Assembly: GCA_944327845.1 (NCBI GenBank)
Contig: CALVHN010000005.1
Coordinates: 1 to 64,000, forward strand
Direction of reading: 5' to 3'
DNA length: 64,000 nt
Origin: an uncultured Bacilli bacterium
Lineage (GTDB): Bacteria > Bacillota_I > Bacilli_A > RFN20 > CAG-826
Shown here: piece after piece, positions 46,843 to 56,038 of the stretch
How positions within the stretch are numbered: position 1 is the first letter of the stretch
How the letters are laid out: each line of letters starts with the position of its first letter
The notes under the pieces: generated by a model
Seen by the model: the letters and a program-made list of their open reading frames with translations, nothing else
Told to the model about the DNA's origin: nothing
The model's database searches: none
Made by a program: the position numbers and the translations under genes

Positions 46843-48642
46843 ATGAAGAAAAGATTTTTATTAATTTTATGTATATCTAGTTTAACTTTATTATCAGGTT
46901 GTAATCCAAGTAAAAATAGTGAAGATGATAATAAAGAAACAACTACTAATAATTATGATTATATATCTTTAAATAAAACTACTCTTAATTTAAAAAGCAA
47001 CGAAACTTTTACCCTTGAAGTTTATGACTCAAATAATAAATTAATTAATAACGATAATTTAAATTTTACTTCTTCAAATGAAGATGTAGCTGCTATTAAT
47101 GATCAAGGTGTAATTAGTGCAAAAAATAATACTGGAGTTTCAGCAATTACTGTATCGTTAAGAGATAATGAAGAAAATAAAGTAATTTGTAGTGTTTATG
47201 TTAATGATGAAAGTTTAAAAAATGAAAATTTAACGACTAAATTTACTTATCAAGATGTAATGCAATCATTAGATACAGGTGGAATTCCATCTGTTTCAAG
47301 TGAAAATAAAGAAACAAATGTACTTGTTGTTCCAATTAACTTTACTGATTTTTCTTTTTCAGATTTTGTTGGTAATGAAAATACAAATCAAAAAGTTATT
47401 GATAATTTAAATATTTTATTTAACTCAAGTGGAGAAAAAGAAACAAAATATTGGGAAAGTGTCTCTTCATATTTTTATAAATCTTCTTATGGAAGATTAA
47501 ATTTAAATTTTGATGTTATGCCAGTTTATGAATCAAATGTCAAAGCTGTTAGTTTACTAAATCAAAATTTTGGTGAAATTGATTTAATTAAAAATGCAAT
47601 TAATTCATATTTAGATGATAGTAATTTTGACTTAAACAAATATGATAATGATAAAGACGGTCAAATTGATGCTGTTTGGACAATATATAGTGCTCCAAAT
47701 ATGGCAAATGAACCAATGTTAACTAATGAATTACAAACTTTCTGGGCTTATTGTTATTTTGCAAATAATGAATCTTTTGGAAATAATTTACCAACTTTAA
47801 ATCAATATGCTTGGGCTTCATATGATTTTATCTATGAAGGTTTGTCTAATTCTCAAGAAGGTATTGATGCTCATACTTTTATTCATGAAACAGGACATTT
47901 ATTTGGACTTGATGATTATTATGATTATAGTGGTAATACAGCTCCTATTGGTTGCTTAGATATGCAAGATGCAAATGTAGGAGATCATAACTCGTGGACA
48001 AAAGCAAGCTTAGGTTGGGTTGATCCATATATTTATGATGCAGAGGTAAATCAAAGTGAAACTGTAATAATAAGCAAAAATCAACCTTTATTTATCTCTA
48101 ATAATTATCGTGGAACAGCTTTTGATGAATATATTATTTTTGAATACTATTCTAATTCTCAATTAAGTTATTTAGATTCTACGCATGATTATAACGGTTA
48201 TGGAAGATTACCAAGCACTAATGGTGTGAAAGTTTATCATTCTGATGCAAGACTTGTTGAAGTTAATTTAAGACAAGGATATATGCAATTCGATCATTAT
48301 TTAACTGATAGTGAAATTAATAGTTTTAAAGATAATAAATTAAGAAATACTTATACAATTGGTGCAAATAATACTCCATCTAGAAGTTTTGTCGACCGTG
48401 ATTTTGATCAAATTTCTTTAATCTCAAGAAAACAAAGAGGTGGAAATTTCTTAACTGATAATGAAGCTTCTTGGACCGGAGCAGATTTATTTAAAGAAAA
48501 TGATAATTTTGATTTATATACTTATCGAGTTAACACAAAAAATTTATCTGGTAATTTAAATGATGGTTCTTCTTTAGATGTAAATGTTGAAATAGTTGAA
48601 GTCAAAGAAGAGTATGCAATATTAGAAATTTCTCAAAAATAA
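46843..48642 (+). CDS. M6-like secreted metalloprotease lipoprotein with Big_2 domain
   Basis: The 599-residue surface protease has a lipobox (LLSGC, about residue 20). A bacterial Ig-like Big_2 module at about 42-125 ends in VISAKNNTGVSAITVSL. A metallopeptidase domain follows with the zinc motif His348-Glu-Thr-Gly-His352 in FIHETGHLFGLDDYYDYSG and the Met-turn-like GCLDMQDANVGDHNSW, as in the immune inhibitor A (M6) family. It should be membrane-anchored and cleave extracellular proteins; targets are unknown. The RBS is AGGAGAAAA. Confidence 0.9.
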   Translation: MKKRFLLILCISSLTLLSGCNPSKNSEDDNKETTTNNYDYISLNKTTLNLKSNETFTLEVYDSNNKLINNDNLNFTSSNEDVAAINDQGVISAKNNTGVSAITVSLRDNEENKVICSVYVNDESLKNENLTTKFTYQDVMQSLDTGGIPSVSSENKETNVLVVPINFTDFSFSDFVGNENTNQKVIDNLNILFNSSGEKETKYWESVSSYFYKSSYGRLNLNFDVMPVYESNVKAVSLLNQNFGEIDLIKNAINSYLDDSNFDLNKYDNDKDGQIDAVWTIYSAPNMANEPMLTNELQTFWAYCYFANNESFGNNLPTLNQYAWASYDFIYEGLSNSQEGIDAHTFIHETGHLFGLDDYYDYSGNTAPIGCLDMQDANVGDHNSWTKASLGWVDPYIYDAEVNQSETVIISKNQPLFISNNYRGTAFDEYIIFEYYSNSQLSYLDSTHDYNGYGRLPSTNGVKVYHSDARLVEVNLRQGYMQFDHYLTDSEINSFKDNKLRNTYTIGANNTPSRSFVDRDFDQISLISRKQRGGNFLTDNEASWTGADLFKENDNFDLYTYRVNTKNLSGNLNDGSSLDVNVEIVEVKEEYAILEISQK

Positions 48643-48672
48643 TAGGGATTTACATAGTTTTTTAAAAAAAAT

Positions 48673-48690
48673 AGACGATTTTAATCGTCT
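48673..48690. terminator. Bidirectional terminator overlapping the nfu stop
   Basis: AGACGATT and AATCGTCT form an 8-bp stem with a TT loop. T-rich sequence follows on the plus side and an A-run lies before it, giving U-runs in both directions. It contains the nfu stop codon. Confidence 0.75.
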
Positions 48691-48974
48691 GTTTTATTTT
48701 CTTTTAATTCATTCATTGCCTTTTTAATTTCTTCTTTTTGTGAAGCTAGACGCACCGCAACAACACCTGGTACTTCTTCCATTAAAATTACTTCAACACC
48801 TTCTTCTAAATCTTCATTAATTAAAGCACAGCCTTCACAAGCTCCATGAATATTTACATAAACTATACCGTCTTCAAAAGAATCAAAAGTGACATCGCCA
48901 CCTTCTCTTTGCATGAATGGTCGAATCTTATCTAAGGTATCTTTAATTAATTGAATTGTTTGTTCGTTTTCCAT
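48681..48974 (-). CDS. nfu: NifU C-terminal domain (Nfu) Fe-S carrier
   Basis: This 97-residue Fe-S carrier has IRPFMQREGGDVTFDSFEDG and the cluster-binding GACEGCALIN (CxxC). It would accept clusters from the SUF scaffold encoded about 20 kb away and deliver them to targets. It has no SD, and its promoter's -10 is seven bases from the ATG. Confidence 0.95.
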   Translation of the reverse strand: MENEQTIQLIKDTLDKIRPFMQREGGDVTFDSFEDGIVYVNIHGACEGCALINEDLEEGVEVILMEEVPGVVAVRLASQKEEIKKAMNELKENKTDD

Positions 48975-48981
48975 AGTGAAT

Positions 48982-49009
48982 ATTATAATTTTTAATTTTC
49001 TAAAATCAA
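48982..49009 (-). promoter_or_regulatory. nfu promoter predicting a leaderless mRNA
   Basis: On the minus strand TTGATT and a perfect TATAAT are 16 bp apart, and TATAAT ends seven bases before the ATG. Transcription should begin at or next to the start codon. Confidence 0.65.
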
Positions 49010-49145
49010 ATTATATGAACATTCTTTTCACTATAAATAGAATTTATACTTTAAGTATTAAGATAATGTTAAAATATTGATTTATTTTCTTTAATTTTAT
49101 TAATTAAAAATTAAAGTTTTAGCAAAAAGTTTATGGAGGATAGAA

Positions 49146-51491
49146 ATGAAAAAGAATAGTGTTTTAATATTATCTGTTATTTCATTACTTAGTTTTGTCG
49201 GTCTTTCTAGTTGTAATAATGAAACAACTTCAACTGTTACAGATGATAAAACGTATAGTTTATCATTAAATGCTCAAACTGGAACAAAAATCGAAGTTGT
49301 TAGCAAAGGAGATAGCGAAGGAAAATTTAAAGCTGGTGAAGAGGTTGAATTTAAAGTTACTTTAGATGATCCAACGTTGTATGAAGTATCTTTAGTTACC
49401 ATTAATGATGTAAGTTTAGCAGTTGAAGAAGATGGAACATATCTTGCAATAATGCCAGGAGAAGATGCAATAATTACAACTGCTTGTACTTTAATTGGAG
49501 ATGTTCCTGATAAAGCTTATTCTTTAACAGTTACTGAAACTCATGGAGTTGAGGTTGAAATTTTATCTGCACCAATTGAGAGTAATCAATTTATTGCTGG
49601 AAGTGAAGTTAGATTAAGCGTTAATTATGATGAAGATTTAATAGTTCTTAATGCTTTAAAGGTAAATGGTGTCGAAGTTAATGAAACTGAAGGAATTTAT
49701 TCCTTTACAATGCCAAATCAAGATTCAGTTATCACAACAGAAGTTACTACTTTAGGTGATGGAAGTTTACTTAATATTACTGAAGTAGATGCTAGAAACT
49801 TAGCAACAATTACAACAAGTAACGCAGTTAGAACTTTAATTGAAGACTCAGCTGATTTAGAAGCAACTTATTTAAATTCAGCTCATCTTGAATTTATTAC
49901 TACTGAAAATAGTGAGAATTATGAATATGACTACACTTTTGGAAGCAATGATGTAATGATTCAAGATGGAATAGTTACACCATATACATCTTCAGATATC
50001 AATGAATATCATTATGATATTTATGGAATATTAAATGATGAGAGATATTATTCAATTGAAGAAGAAGGAAATTTTAAAAATTTCGATTTAAGAGAAATAG
50101 TTGAAGAAGGTGGAAGTTCAACTAACCATACAATTAATAGAAGCGAAGCCGAAACAAATTTAACTGCGAATTTAAGTAGTCAAATAATTTCTGAAGCATT
50201 TAATTCAACATATCCTTTAGATTATCAATTTACTAGTGATGATATTACTTTAAATGATGAAGAGACAATTTTTACTCTTACAATGACTGGAGATTATTAT
50301 TCCTCTTATAGTGGCTATCGAGTTGGAATATTAACTGTTTCTATCGATGGAGACGGAGTTTTACATGCAGCTGATTTTGTTTTAGATATATATGAATCTA
50401 GTAGTTATGATGAAGAAAATGATACTTTAATTGAAGATCCAATTCTTGAAGATCATGAAGAAATGCATTTAACAGCAACAAGGGGTTATAAAAAAGAATT
50501 AACTCCTAAATATGATATTCACGACTATGTACTAAGTGATTATGATGTTAGAGTTAATCAAAGTTTAGAAGGAACAAGTAAAATTATGGGCGAAGATAAT
50601 AGAGTTGATAATGGCTCATTATTAAGCTTTACATATCGTTCTAATGTTTCTCAAGAAATTGGTGTTACTCCTTGGTTTGTTGGAGTTGATGAAGGAGAAG
50701 ATGATTTCGTCACTTTAAATTATTCTCGAAATCCTACAGTACAAAAAGAAGGAACATTCCATTTATTATTTGATAATGGATTAGGTGAAATTAAAAAAAT
50801 AGAAGTTACTTCTGTTCAACCTACTGCAGGTACATTAAATGTTTCATTATCAAATAGTTCTATGTTTGTTGGCGGATCAATTAGTTTAAGTGCAAGTTTA
50901 ACACCTTCAACTGCTTTACAAGATGTTAATGTTACTTTAAGAGATGATTCAACATGCGAAGCAAATATTACTAAAAATGAGGATGGAACATATACTATTA
51001 CTGGAAATACTGCTGGAACTGGTACATTAGTAGTTACTTCAGTTTCAAATCCAAGTTTAGTAAGAGAAGTTGCATTTGAAGTTAGAGAAGCTCCAGATTA
51101 TAATACTGTTTACGCATTTATGACTCAAAATACATTATCATCTTCGTTTACTGAGAATAAAAGCTTTGCCCATACTTTATTTATTAATTTTAATACAGAT
51201 GGAACTGGTGAATTCTTCTATACTGATGATATGAGTGGTTTTGCTTCTGATACTGGCGAAATTGAGACATTTACTTGGACTTTAGATGAAACAACATTCG
51301 CTATTGAAATAACATATGATGGGACAGATTTAAGTTGTGGATATAACTTTGCTTCATTAACAGTTAGTGGAAATAATTCTATTGAAGTATTAACTGAGTA
51401 TCGTCATGGTACAAATCAATATCCTTCAACTTTAGCAGTATATGGAGAAAGTAAAGTCGAACTATCAACAATTCATTCAACACTAAAATAA
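49146..51491 (+). CDS. Modular lipoprotein with InlB-repeat-like and Big_2-like domains
   Basis: The 781-residue protein has lipobox LSSC (about residue 23). Two tandem InlB B-repeat-like modules follow (about 35-115 and 122-200), each ending in a F/I-x-MP-x-x-D pattern (TYLAIMPGEDAIIT, YSFTMPNQDSVIT). A central domain of about 250 residues comes next and ends near KYDIHDYVLSDYDV. Then a Big_2-like module (SLSNSSMFVGGSISLSASL) and a C-terminal beta-barrel-like readout domain (FINFNTDGTGEFFYTDDMSG). It belongs to the lipoprotein cluster here. The function is unknown; adhesion or ligand binding is plausible. The RBS is TGGAGGA. Confidence 0.78.
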   Translation: MKKNSVLILSVISLLSFVGLSSCNNETTSTVTDDKTYSLSLNAQTGTKIEVVSKGDSEGKFKAGEEVEFKVTLDDPTLYEVSLVTINDVSLAVEEDGTYLAIMPGEDAIITTACTLIGDVPDKAYSLTVTETHGVEVEILSAPIESNQFIAGSEVRLSVNYDEDLIVLNALKVNGVEVNETEGIYSFTMPNQDSVITTEVTTLGDGSLLNITEVDARNLATITTSNAVRTLIEDSADLEATYLNSAHLEFITTENSENYEYDYTFGSNDVMIQDGIVTPYTSSDINEYHYDIYGILNDERYYSIEEEGNFKNFDLREIVEEGGSSTNHTINRSEAETNLTANLSSQIISEAFNSTYPLDYQFTSDDITLNDEETIFTLTMTGDYYSSYSGYRVGILTVSIDGDGVLHAADFVLDIYESSSYDEENDTLIEDPILEDHEEMHLTATRGYKKELTPKYDIHDYVLSDYDVRVNQSLEGTSKIMGEDNRVDNGSLLSFTYRSNVSQEIGVTPWFVGVDEGEDDFVTLNYSRNPTVQKEGTFHLLFDNGLGEIKKIEVTSVQPTAGTLNVSLSNSSMFVGGSISLSASLTPSTALQDVNVTLRDDSTCEANITKNEDGTYTITGNTAGTGTLVVTSVSNPSLVREVAFEVREAPDYNTVYAFMTQNTLSSSFTENKSFAHTLFINFNTDGTGEFFYTDDMSGFASDTGEIETFTWTLDETTFAIEITYDGTDLSCGYNFASLTVSGNNSIEVLTEYRHGTNQYPSTLAVYGESKVELSTIHSTLK

Positions 51492-51498
51492 TTTAAAT

Positions 51499-51530
51499 AA
51501 ATAGAATGAATCATTCGATTCATTCTATTT
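51499..51530 (+). terminator. Rho-independent terminator
   Basis: A perfect 14-bp stem, AAATAGAATGAATC and its complement, closes an ATTC loop and ends in T6. It follows the previous lipoprotein gene by seven bases. Confidence 0.9.
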
Positions 51531-51562
51531 TTTAATAATATATCGATTTTGCGAGGATTTTT
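51528..51562 (+). repeat. Dispersed intergenic repeat, copy 5
   Basis: T6 then AATAATATATCG then ATTTTGCGAGGATTTTT, ending at the ATG at 51563. The core's GAGG is the only RBS for the next gene, so here the repeat supplies the translation signal. Confidence 0.5.
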
Positions 51563-53395
51563 ATGAAAAAACAGATTATTTTTCTATCATTAATAACTTT
51601 ATCATTTACTTTATTTGGGTGTGATAATACAAATAAAGAAAGTAATACTGATCCAGTAACAAGTTCAATAACATTAGATGAGGCAATTACATTACTTCAA
51701 AATGATTTATATCAAAATGAAATAAATAGTTGTTCTAAAGTTAATGTAACTGAAACGGATTCTAATAGTACTGTTGAAACAGTTACTAAAGAAGAATTTA
51801 ATATTTATAATGACGATGTTTCTTTAGGAAATGGTGAATATACCATTACATATAAAGATGAAAATCAATCTCAATATAACCGAAATGATTCTTATGTTTT
51901 AGAAGCTGCAGTTCAAACAATTGATAATATTGATTATTTTGTTCGAGTTATGGATTATGATAAAGGAGATTATTCATCATTTGTTGATTCTGCTTATCGA
52001 ATTCCAATTTTAGAAGAAGAGGATCCTAACTTAATTGAAGGAAGTGATTATTTATTAAAGAATAATGTAAAAGGTCAACTTGCTAAACAAGTTTCTTATT
52101 CTATAGCTAATTTCATTATTACTTATTTAGTAAATAATCCAGATTTAGCTTCTTATGTTTTACCATCAATTGAAGTTACAACTTATTCTGATCATATTGA
52201 TTATATTTTTAAAGATTTTACTTATTCTTATCAAGATGATGAATATGATAATCGTTTAACCTATAATTTTAGTTTTACAACTGATTTAAATAAAACAATT
52301 TTATCTGGTAAAACATCATATTTATCATTAACTTCAAGAATTGATGATCCAAGTGATAACTATAGTGATGATTTAATTAATGAATATAGTTTAAGTTACG
52401 ATGAAAAAGTATCTTCAAGCACTAATTCAAATATTTTAAATCCTGATGATTATTTTTTAGCTTCAGTTAGTGAAACTAAAGCATCAAATTCAGATGGAAC
52501 AACAATTTATCAAAAAGATAATTTACCATTAAATACTTATATTTGGTTTAATGCTTCTAAATACGCTCCAGCAAAAGCAATAGATTTATTACTAAGGCCA
52601 GTTTCTTCAACAGATGAAACTGTCATTGAAATAAACGAAGAAAATATTTTTACTGTTGGAAGTGGAACAGCAACTGTTACTTTTGAAACAGTAAATGGTA
52701 TTGTGATTGAAGAAGAATTAACTGTTGAAGAAAATAGTGTAACTTCAGAAATTATTTATTTAGATTCTTCATCAAATATTGAAAACGATGAAGGAGTAAG
52801 ATCTATTTATACTAATACTCAATATAGCAATATTTATTTATATTCTGAACCTGATTCAATCGATGTAAGTGAAGATTTATATTGGGAAATTTCTGATCCT
52901 TCAATTTTAGAAATAACCGGAGAAGTTAATTCATATAATATGTATATTCTTACTTATAACGTAATTGGAGGAAGTGAAGGGAATAATGTTACTGTTACAT
53001 TTAAATCTCGTTCTAATCCTGATGTAAGTGTAAGCATTACATATAATATAAAATTAAAATTATCAGTTGAAGAGTTATACACTAAATTAACTTCCAATAC
53101 CTATACTTTTAATAGTTTATATGATGAAAATTTTGGCGGTGAATTAACATTTAATAGTGATCGAGAAACTTTTGATATTAGTTTTAATTATGGAATAGAT
53201 AGTGAAACTATAAGCTATCGCTATACTTTAAATGAAACAACATTTAATTTAAATATTGCTCGTGTTACTACTCCATTAAGTGAACTTAATCAAATGACTG
53301 CATATAATGGTGGAGAAATAAGCTTCGATGGTGAAGAAATTACTTTCAGGGTTAATGATACAGATTTTGTTCATCATTTCTATATAGAAGGATAA
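51563..53395 (+). CDS. Modular lipoprotein of the cluster
   Basis: The 610-residue protein has lipobox LFGC (about residue 20). A helix-rich start (TLDEAITLLQNDLYQNEINS) leads into a central beta domain that ends at NILNPDDYFLASVSETKA, the same junction style as in its neighbours. An Ig-like region and a C-terminal readout domain follow (LTFNSDRETFDISFNYG, then GGEISFDGEEITF). No enzyme motif is seen. The start uses GAGG nine bases upstream, within the dispersed repeat. The next gene follows by four bases, so they are cotranscribed. Confidence 0.75.
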   Translation: MKKQIIFLSLITLSFTLFGCDNTNKESNTDPVTSSITLDEAITLLQNDLYQNEINSCSKVNVTETDSNSTVETVTKEEFNIYNDDVSLGNGEYTITYKDENQSQYNRNDSYVLEAAVQTIDNIDYFVRVMDYDKGDYSSFVDSAYRIPILEEEDPNLIEGSDYLLKNNVKGQLAKQVSYSIANFIITYLVNNPDLASYVLPSIEVTTYSDHIDYIFKDFTYSYQDDEYDNRLTYNFSFTTDLNKTILSGKTSYLSLTSRIDDPSDNYSDDLINEYSLSYDEKVSSSTNSNILNPDDYFLASVSETKASNSDGTTIYQKDNLPLNTYIWFNASKYAPAKAIDLLLRPVSSTDETVIEINEENIFTVGSGTATVTFETVNGIVIEEELTVEENSVTSEIIYLDSSSNIENDEGVRSIYTNTQYSNIYLYSEPDSIDVSEDLYWEISDPSILEITGEVNSYNMYILTYNVIGGSEGNNVTVTFKSRSNPDVSVSITYNIKLKLSVEELYTKLTSNTYTFNSLYDENFGGELTFNSDRETFDISFNYGIDSETISYRYTLNETTFNLNIARVTTPLSELNQMTAYNGGEISFDGEEITFRVNDTDFVHHFYIEG

Positions 53396-53399
53396 AAAT

Positions 53400-54461
53400 A
53401 TGAAGTATTTATTAAAAAACCTTGCTATTTTGATGTTTTTTCCTTTATTTTTAGTAAGCTGTGATAATACTACTAATCCAATTATTAATGTTGAGTCATT
53501 TAATATTACTTTAAATAGAGGAATTGGAAGTGATATTAAGATTTTAACTGAAGCAATAGATGGAAAATATTTATTTAATAGTTTAATAGTATTTGAAGTA
53601 AATATAATTGATGTAAATTATGAATTAAGTGAAGTTTATTATAATGATAATAAATTAGAACTTACTAATAATAATCAATATTCTTTTTATATGTTAGATA
53701 GTGATGTTGAAATTAGAACTATTACTAAACAAAAAGATTTATCTGATACTTATATTGATTCAATTGAAGAATTTAATGCTGTTTTACCTAAAATTTTTAA
53801 ATATAGTGATAACATTGTTTCTCAAGAATATCAAATTTCACAAACTGATAACTATGGTGGAGTAAGTGTTGATTCTTCGCAAGGCGGAACAAGGACTAGA
53901 TATTTAAATAACTTTTATGAGGATCAATTTGTTCAAAGATTTAGTGATTCTGAAACTGATGAAATTAGTGGCATTACTCAAAGAGGGATTATCAATCAAA
54001 ATAATTTAGATTATTTTTATGAAGTGACTGATTATTTAAATGATGATTCAGGGGATAGTGCAAGTTATATTCCTTATCAAGAAGAAAATATTGATTTAAA
54101 TTTAAATGTTGGATTTGGCTATTCTTATTATCGAGATTATTTAACTACTTTATTTGGAATGATGAGTAATAACCCTAGCGGAAGATTAGTTACTAATTTT
54201 AATGAAGAATCCTTTATTGATGATGGCAACTTAACTTTATCGATAAGATTTACTGTCGAAGAAGATAATGTAGTTTCAATTCAATTAGAAAGAGATGATG
54301 TTTTAACAATTGAAAATGGAATAGTTATAGAAGATGAAGTTACATCTTTAGTTAGTTATATGGATGGAGCAAACTATATTTATCAAGAAGCAAGCTATAA
54401 CTTTATTGAAGGAGAATTAACTGAATTTACTGGCGCTAGGCTTGATCCAACAGAATTTTAG
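53400..54461 (+). CDS. Truncated modular lipoprotein of the cluster
   Basis: The 353-residue protein has lipobox LVSC (about residue 21), one InlB-repeat-like module (ITLNRGIGSDIKILTEA to YSFYMLDSDVEIRT) and the central domain. It stops at GARLDPTEF, which aligns with the point where paralogues continue into YF(L/I)(A/S)(S/D) and further domains. It therefore lacks the Ig-like and readout parts. It may be a naturally short family member or a deletion product; no homologous sequence is seen after the stop. The RBS (AGAAGGA) lies at the end of the previous gene. Confidence 0.72.
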   Translation: MKYLLKNLAILMFFPLFLVSCDNTTNPIINVESFNITLNRGIGSDIKILTEAIDGKYLFNSLIVFEVNIIDVNYELSEVYYNDNKLELTNNNQYSFYMLDSDVEIRTITKQKDLSDTYIDSIEEFNAVLPKIFKYSDNIVSQEYQISQTDNYGGVSVDSSQGGTRTRYLNNFYEDQFVQRFSDSETDEISGITQRGIINQNNLDYFYEVTDYLNDDSGDSASYIPYQEENIDLNLNVGFGYSYYRDYLTTLFGMMSNNPSGRLVTNFNEESFIDDGNLTLSIRFTVEEDNVVSIQLERDDVLTIENGIVIEDEVTSLVSYMDGANYIYQEASYNFIEGELTEFTGARLDPTEF

Positions 54462-54527
54462 CTTTTAAAGTATTTTTTAAAAAAATATATTAGGTATAAT
54501 AATGTATTATGTTTATGGAGGCATGTT

Positions 54528-55883
54528 ATGAATAAATTTTTTAAAGTATTATCACCTCTTATTATTGCAACTTCACTTATCGGTTTAGCAAGTTGCGGTG
54601 AAGAAGAAAGTTTTTCTTTTGAAGCAAATTCTATTAAAGAAGCATTAACTAAATTACAAACTATTAATGATTATACTTTAAATGTTGATGATACATATCA
54701 AGAAAGAAGTGGAAAAATTTATTATACTGAATCTCGTTTTTATAATGAGCTTGAAGGTTCAGGCTATATTAAATCTATTAATGGTGTTTTTGATTGTTAT
54801 TTAGATAATGAAGATAATCTTGTTGGAGGAGAAATTCTTTTAAATGATGAAGGAAAAGCGATAACTAATATTTATACCAATGATTTAGTTAAAACTTTTA
54901 ATGTATTTGATTTATCTAAAATTGAATCTAATGATCCAAATTCATTAGTTTTAATTGACAATCAATCAAGAAATTCATTTTTAAGTTTATTAAATGTTCC
55001 ATATAGTGCATTATTAGAGATTTCTTCATTTGAAATCACAATGAAAAATAATGATTTATCAACCTTAACATTTGATATGCAATTTAATAATGAAACTTAT
55101 ATTAATATGACTTTAGAAAATATTAATAGTAGTAAAGTTGATATTGTTGATAATTATATTAGAAGTGGCGGAAGCTATTTTACACCAAATGAAGATTTAA
55201 TTAAGATTAGAAATTTATTTGCTAACAATAATTATACTCGTGAAGTATATAGTGGGGGAACAAATCCTGAATATGTTGGAAAAGAAATATTCAATAAACA
55301 ATATTATGCAGGACTTTATGAACCAGAATTTATGGCAAACTCTAACATGTTTGTTGGAATAGATAATCAAGAAATTGAAGTTACTTATGTTGATGAAGAT
55401 AATAATTTTTTAGGAGTAGAATCTAAAACATTATTTGGTATTTATATTTGTATTCCAGTTTATGATAGTGTTAGTGGAACATATGTAGATTTTAATCCTA
55501 TTTTATATAGAGCATATAATGATGAAACTGCTAATTTAAGCGAAGCAATGATGTATCCTTCACGTTCTATTTTATTCGATCAATACGAAGTTTTTGAGTA
55601 TAACGAAGAAACTAATGAATATGTTACTGATGAATTTGATGTCGCTTATGATTTTTATCAAAAAATGTTTTTAAATTATCATGAATCTTATGAGACCGCT
55701 CTTTTACATTTACGTTTTAAACTAGAAACTATTGATAATAAAGATGTAGTAACTTTTACTTTAAACATGACTTTAAACGGTATACCTTATAATCAAGACT
55801 TTATCTTTACCGATTTTAATACAACTAGTTTTGAACCATTAGAAGAATTTGTAACTACTTGGAAATATACTAGTGTTCAATAA
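54528..55883 (+). CDS. Lipoprotein of unknown function
   Basis: The 451-residue protein has lipobox LASC (about residue 23). The mature part begins SFEANSIKEALTKLQTINDY, the same helix-then-sheet opening as the lipoprotein at 2153, and is beta-rich, acidic and Asn/Tyr-rich. It could be a LolA/LppX-like fold, but no motif proves it. It has its own RBS (TGGAGG) and probably its own promoter, since 66 bp separate it from the previous gene. Confidence 0.72.
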   Translation: MNKFFKVLSPLIIATSLIGLASCGEEESFSFEANSIKEALTKLQTINDYTLNVDDTYQERSGKIYYTESRFYNELEGSGYIKSINGVFDCYLDNEDNLVGGEILLNDEGKAITNIYTNDLVKTFNVFDLSKIESNDPNSLVLIDNQSRNSFLSLLNVPYSALLEISSFEITMKNNDLSTLTFDMQFNNETYINMTLENINSSKVDIVDNYIRSGGSYFTPNEDLIKIRNLFANNNYTREVYSGGTNPEYVGKEIFNKQYYAGLYEPEFMANSNMFVGIDNQEIEVTYVDEDNNFLGVESKTLFGIYICIPVYDSVSGTYVDFNPILYRAYNDETANLSEAMMYPSRSILFDQYEVFEYNEETNEYVTDEFDVAYDFYQKMFLNYHESYETALLHLRFKLETIDNKDVVTFTLNMTLNGIPYNQDFIFTDFNTTSFEPLEEFVTTWKYTSVQ

Positions 55884-55916
55884 TTTTAAAAAATAACCTA
55901 GTTTTGCAGGGAATTT
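55883..55916 (+). repeat. Dispersed intergenic repeat, copy 6
   Basis: TTTTAAAAAATAACCTA is followed by GTTTTGCAGGGAATTT. It begins at the stop of the lipoprotein gene and precedes its terminator. Confidence 0.55.
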
Positions 55917-55929
55917 AAATAAAAATAGT

Positions 55930-55962
55930 AGGATTTTAGTAAATATATAGTACTAAAATCCT
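55930..55962 (+). terminator. Rho-independent terminator (plus strand)
   Basis: AGGATTTTAGTA pairs with TACTAAAATCCT around a nine-base loop and is followed by TTTTTATT. Confidence 0.85.
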
Positions 55963-55982
55963 TTTTATTATGTAAAAAAAGA

Positions 55983-55998
55983 GGATACTTTCGTATCC
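55983..55998 (-). terminator. Rho-independent terminator (minus strand)
   Basis: On the minus strand GGATAC-GAAA-GTATCC is followed by TCTTTTTTT. It ends the large Big_2 lipoprotein gene. Confidence 0.8.
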
Positions 55999-56038
55999 AC
56001 TTTTTAAGGAGGTATAATACTAGAAAATCTAATTAGCG

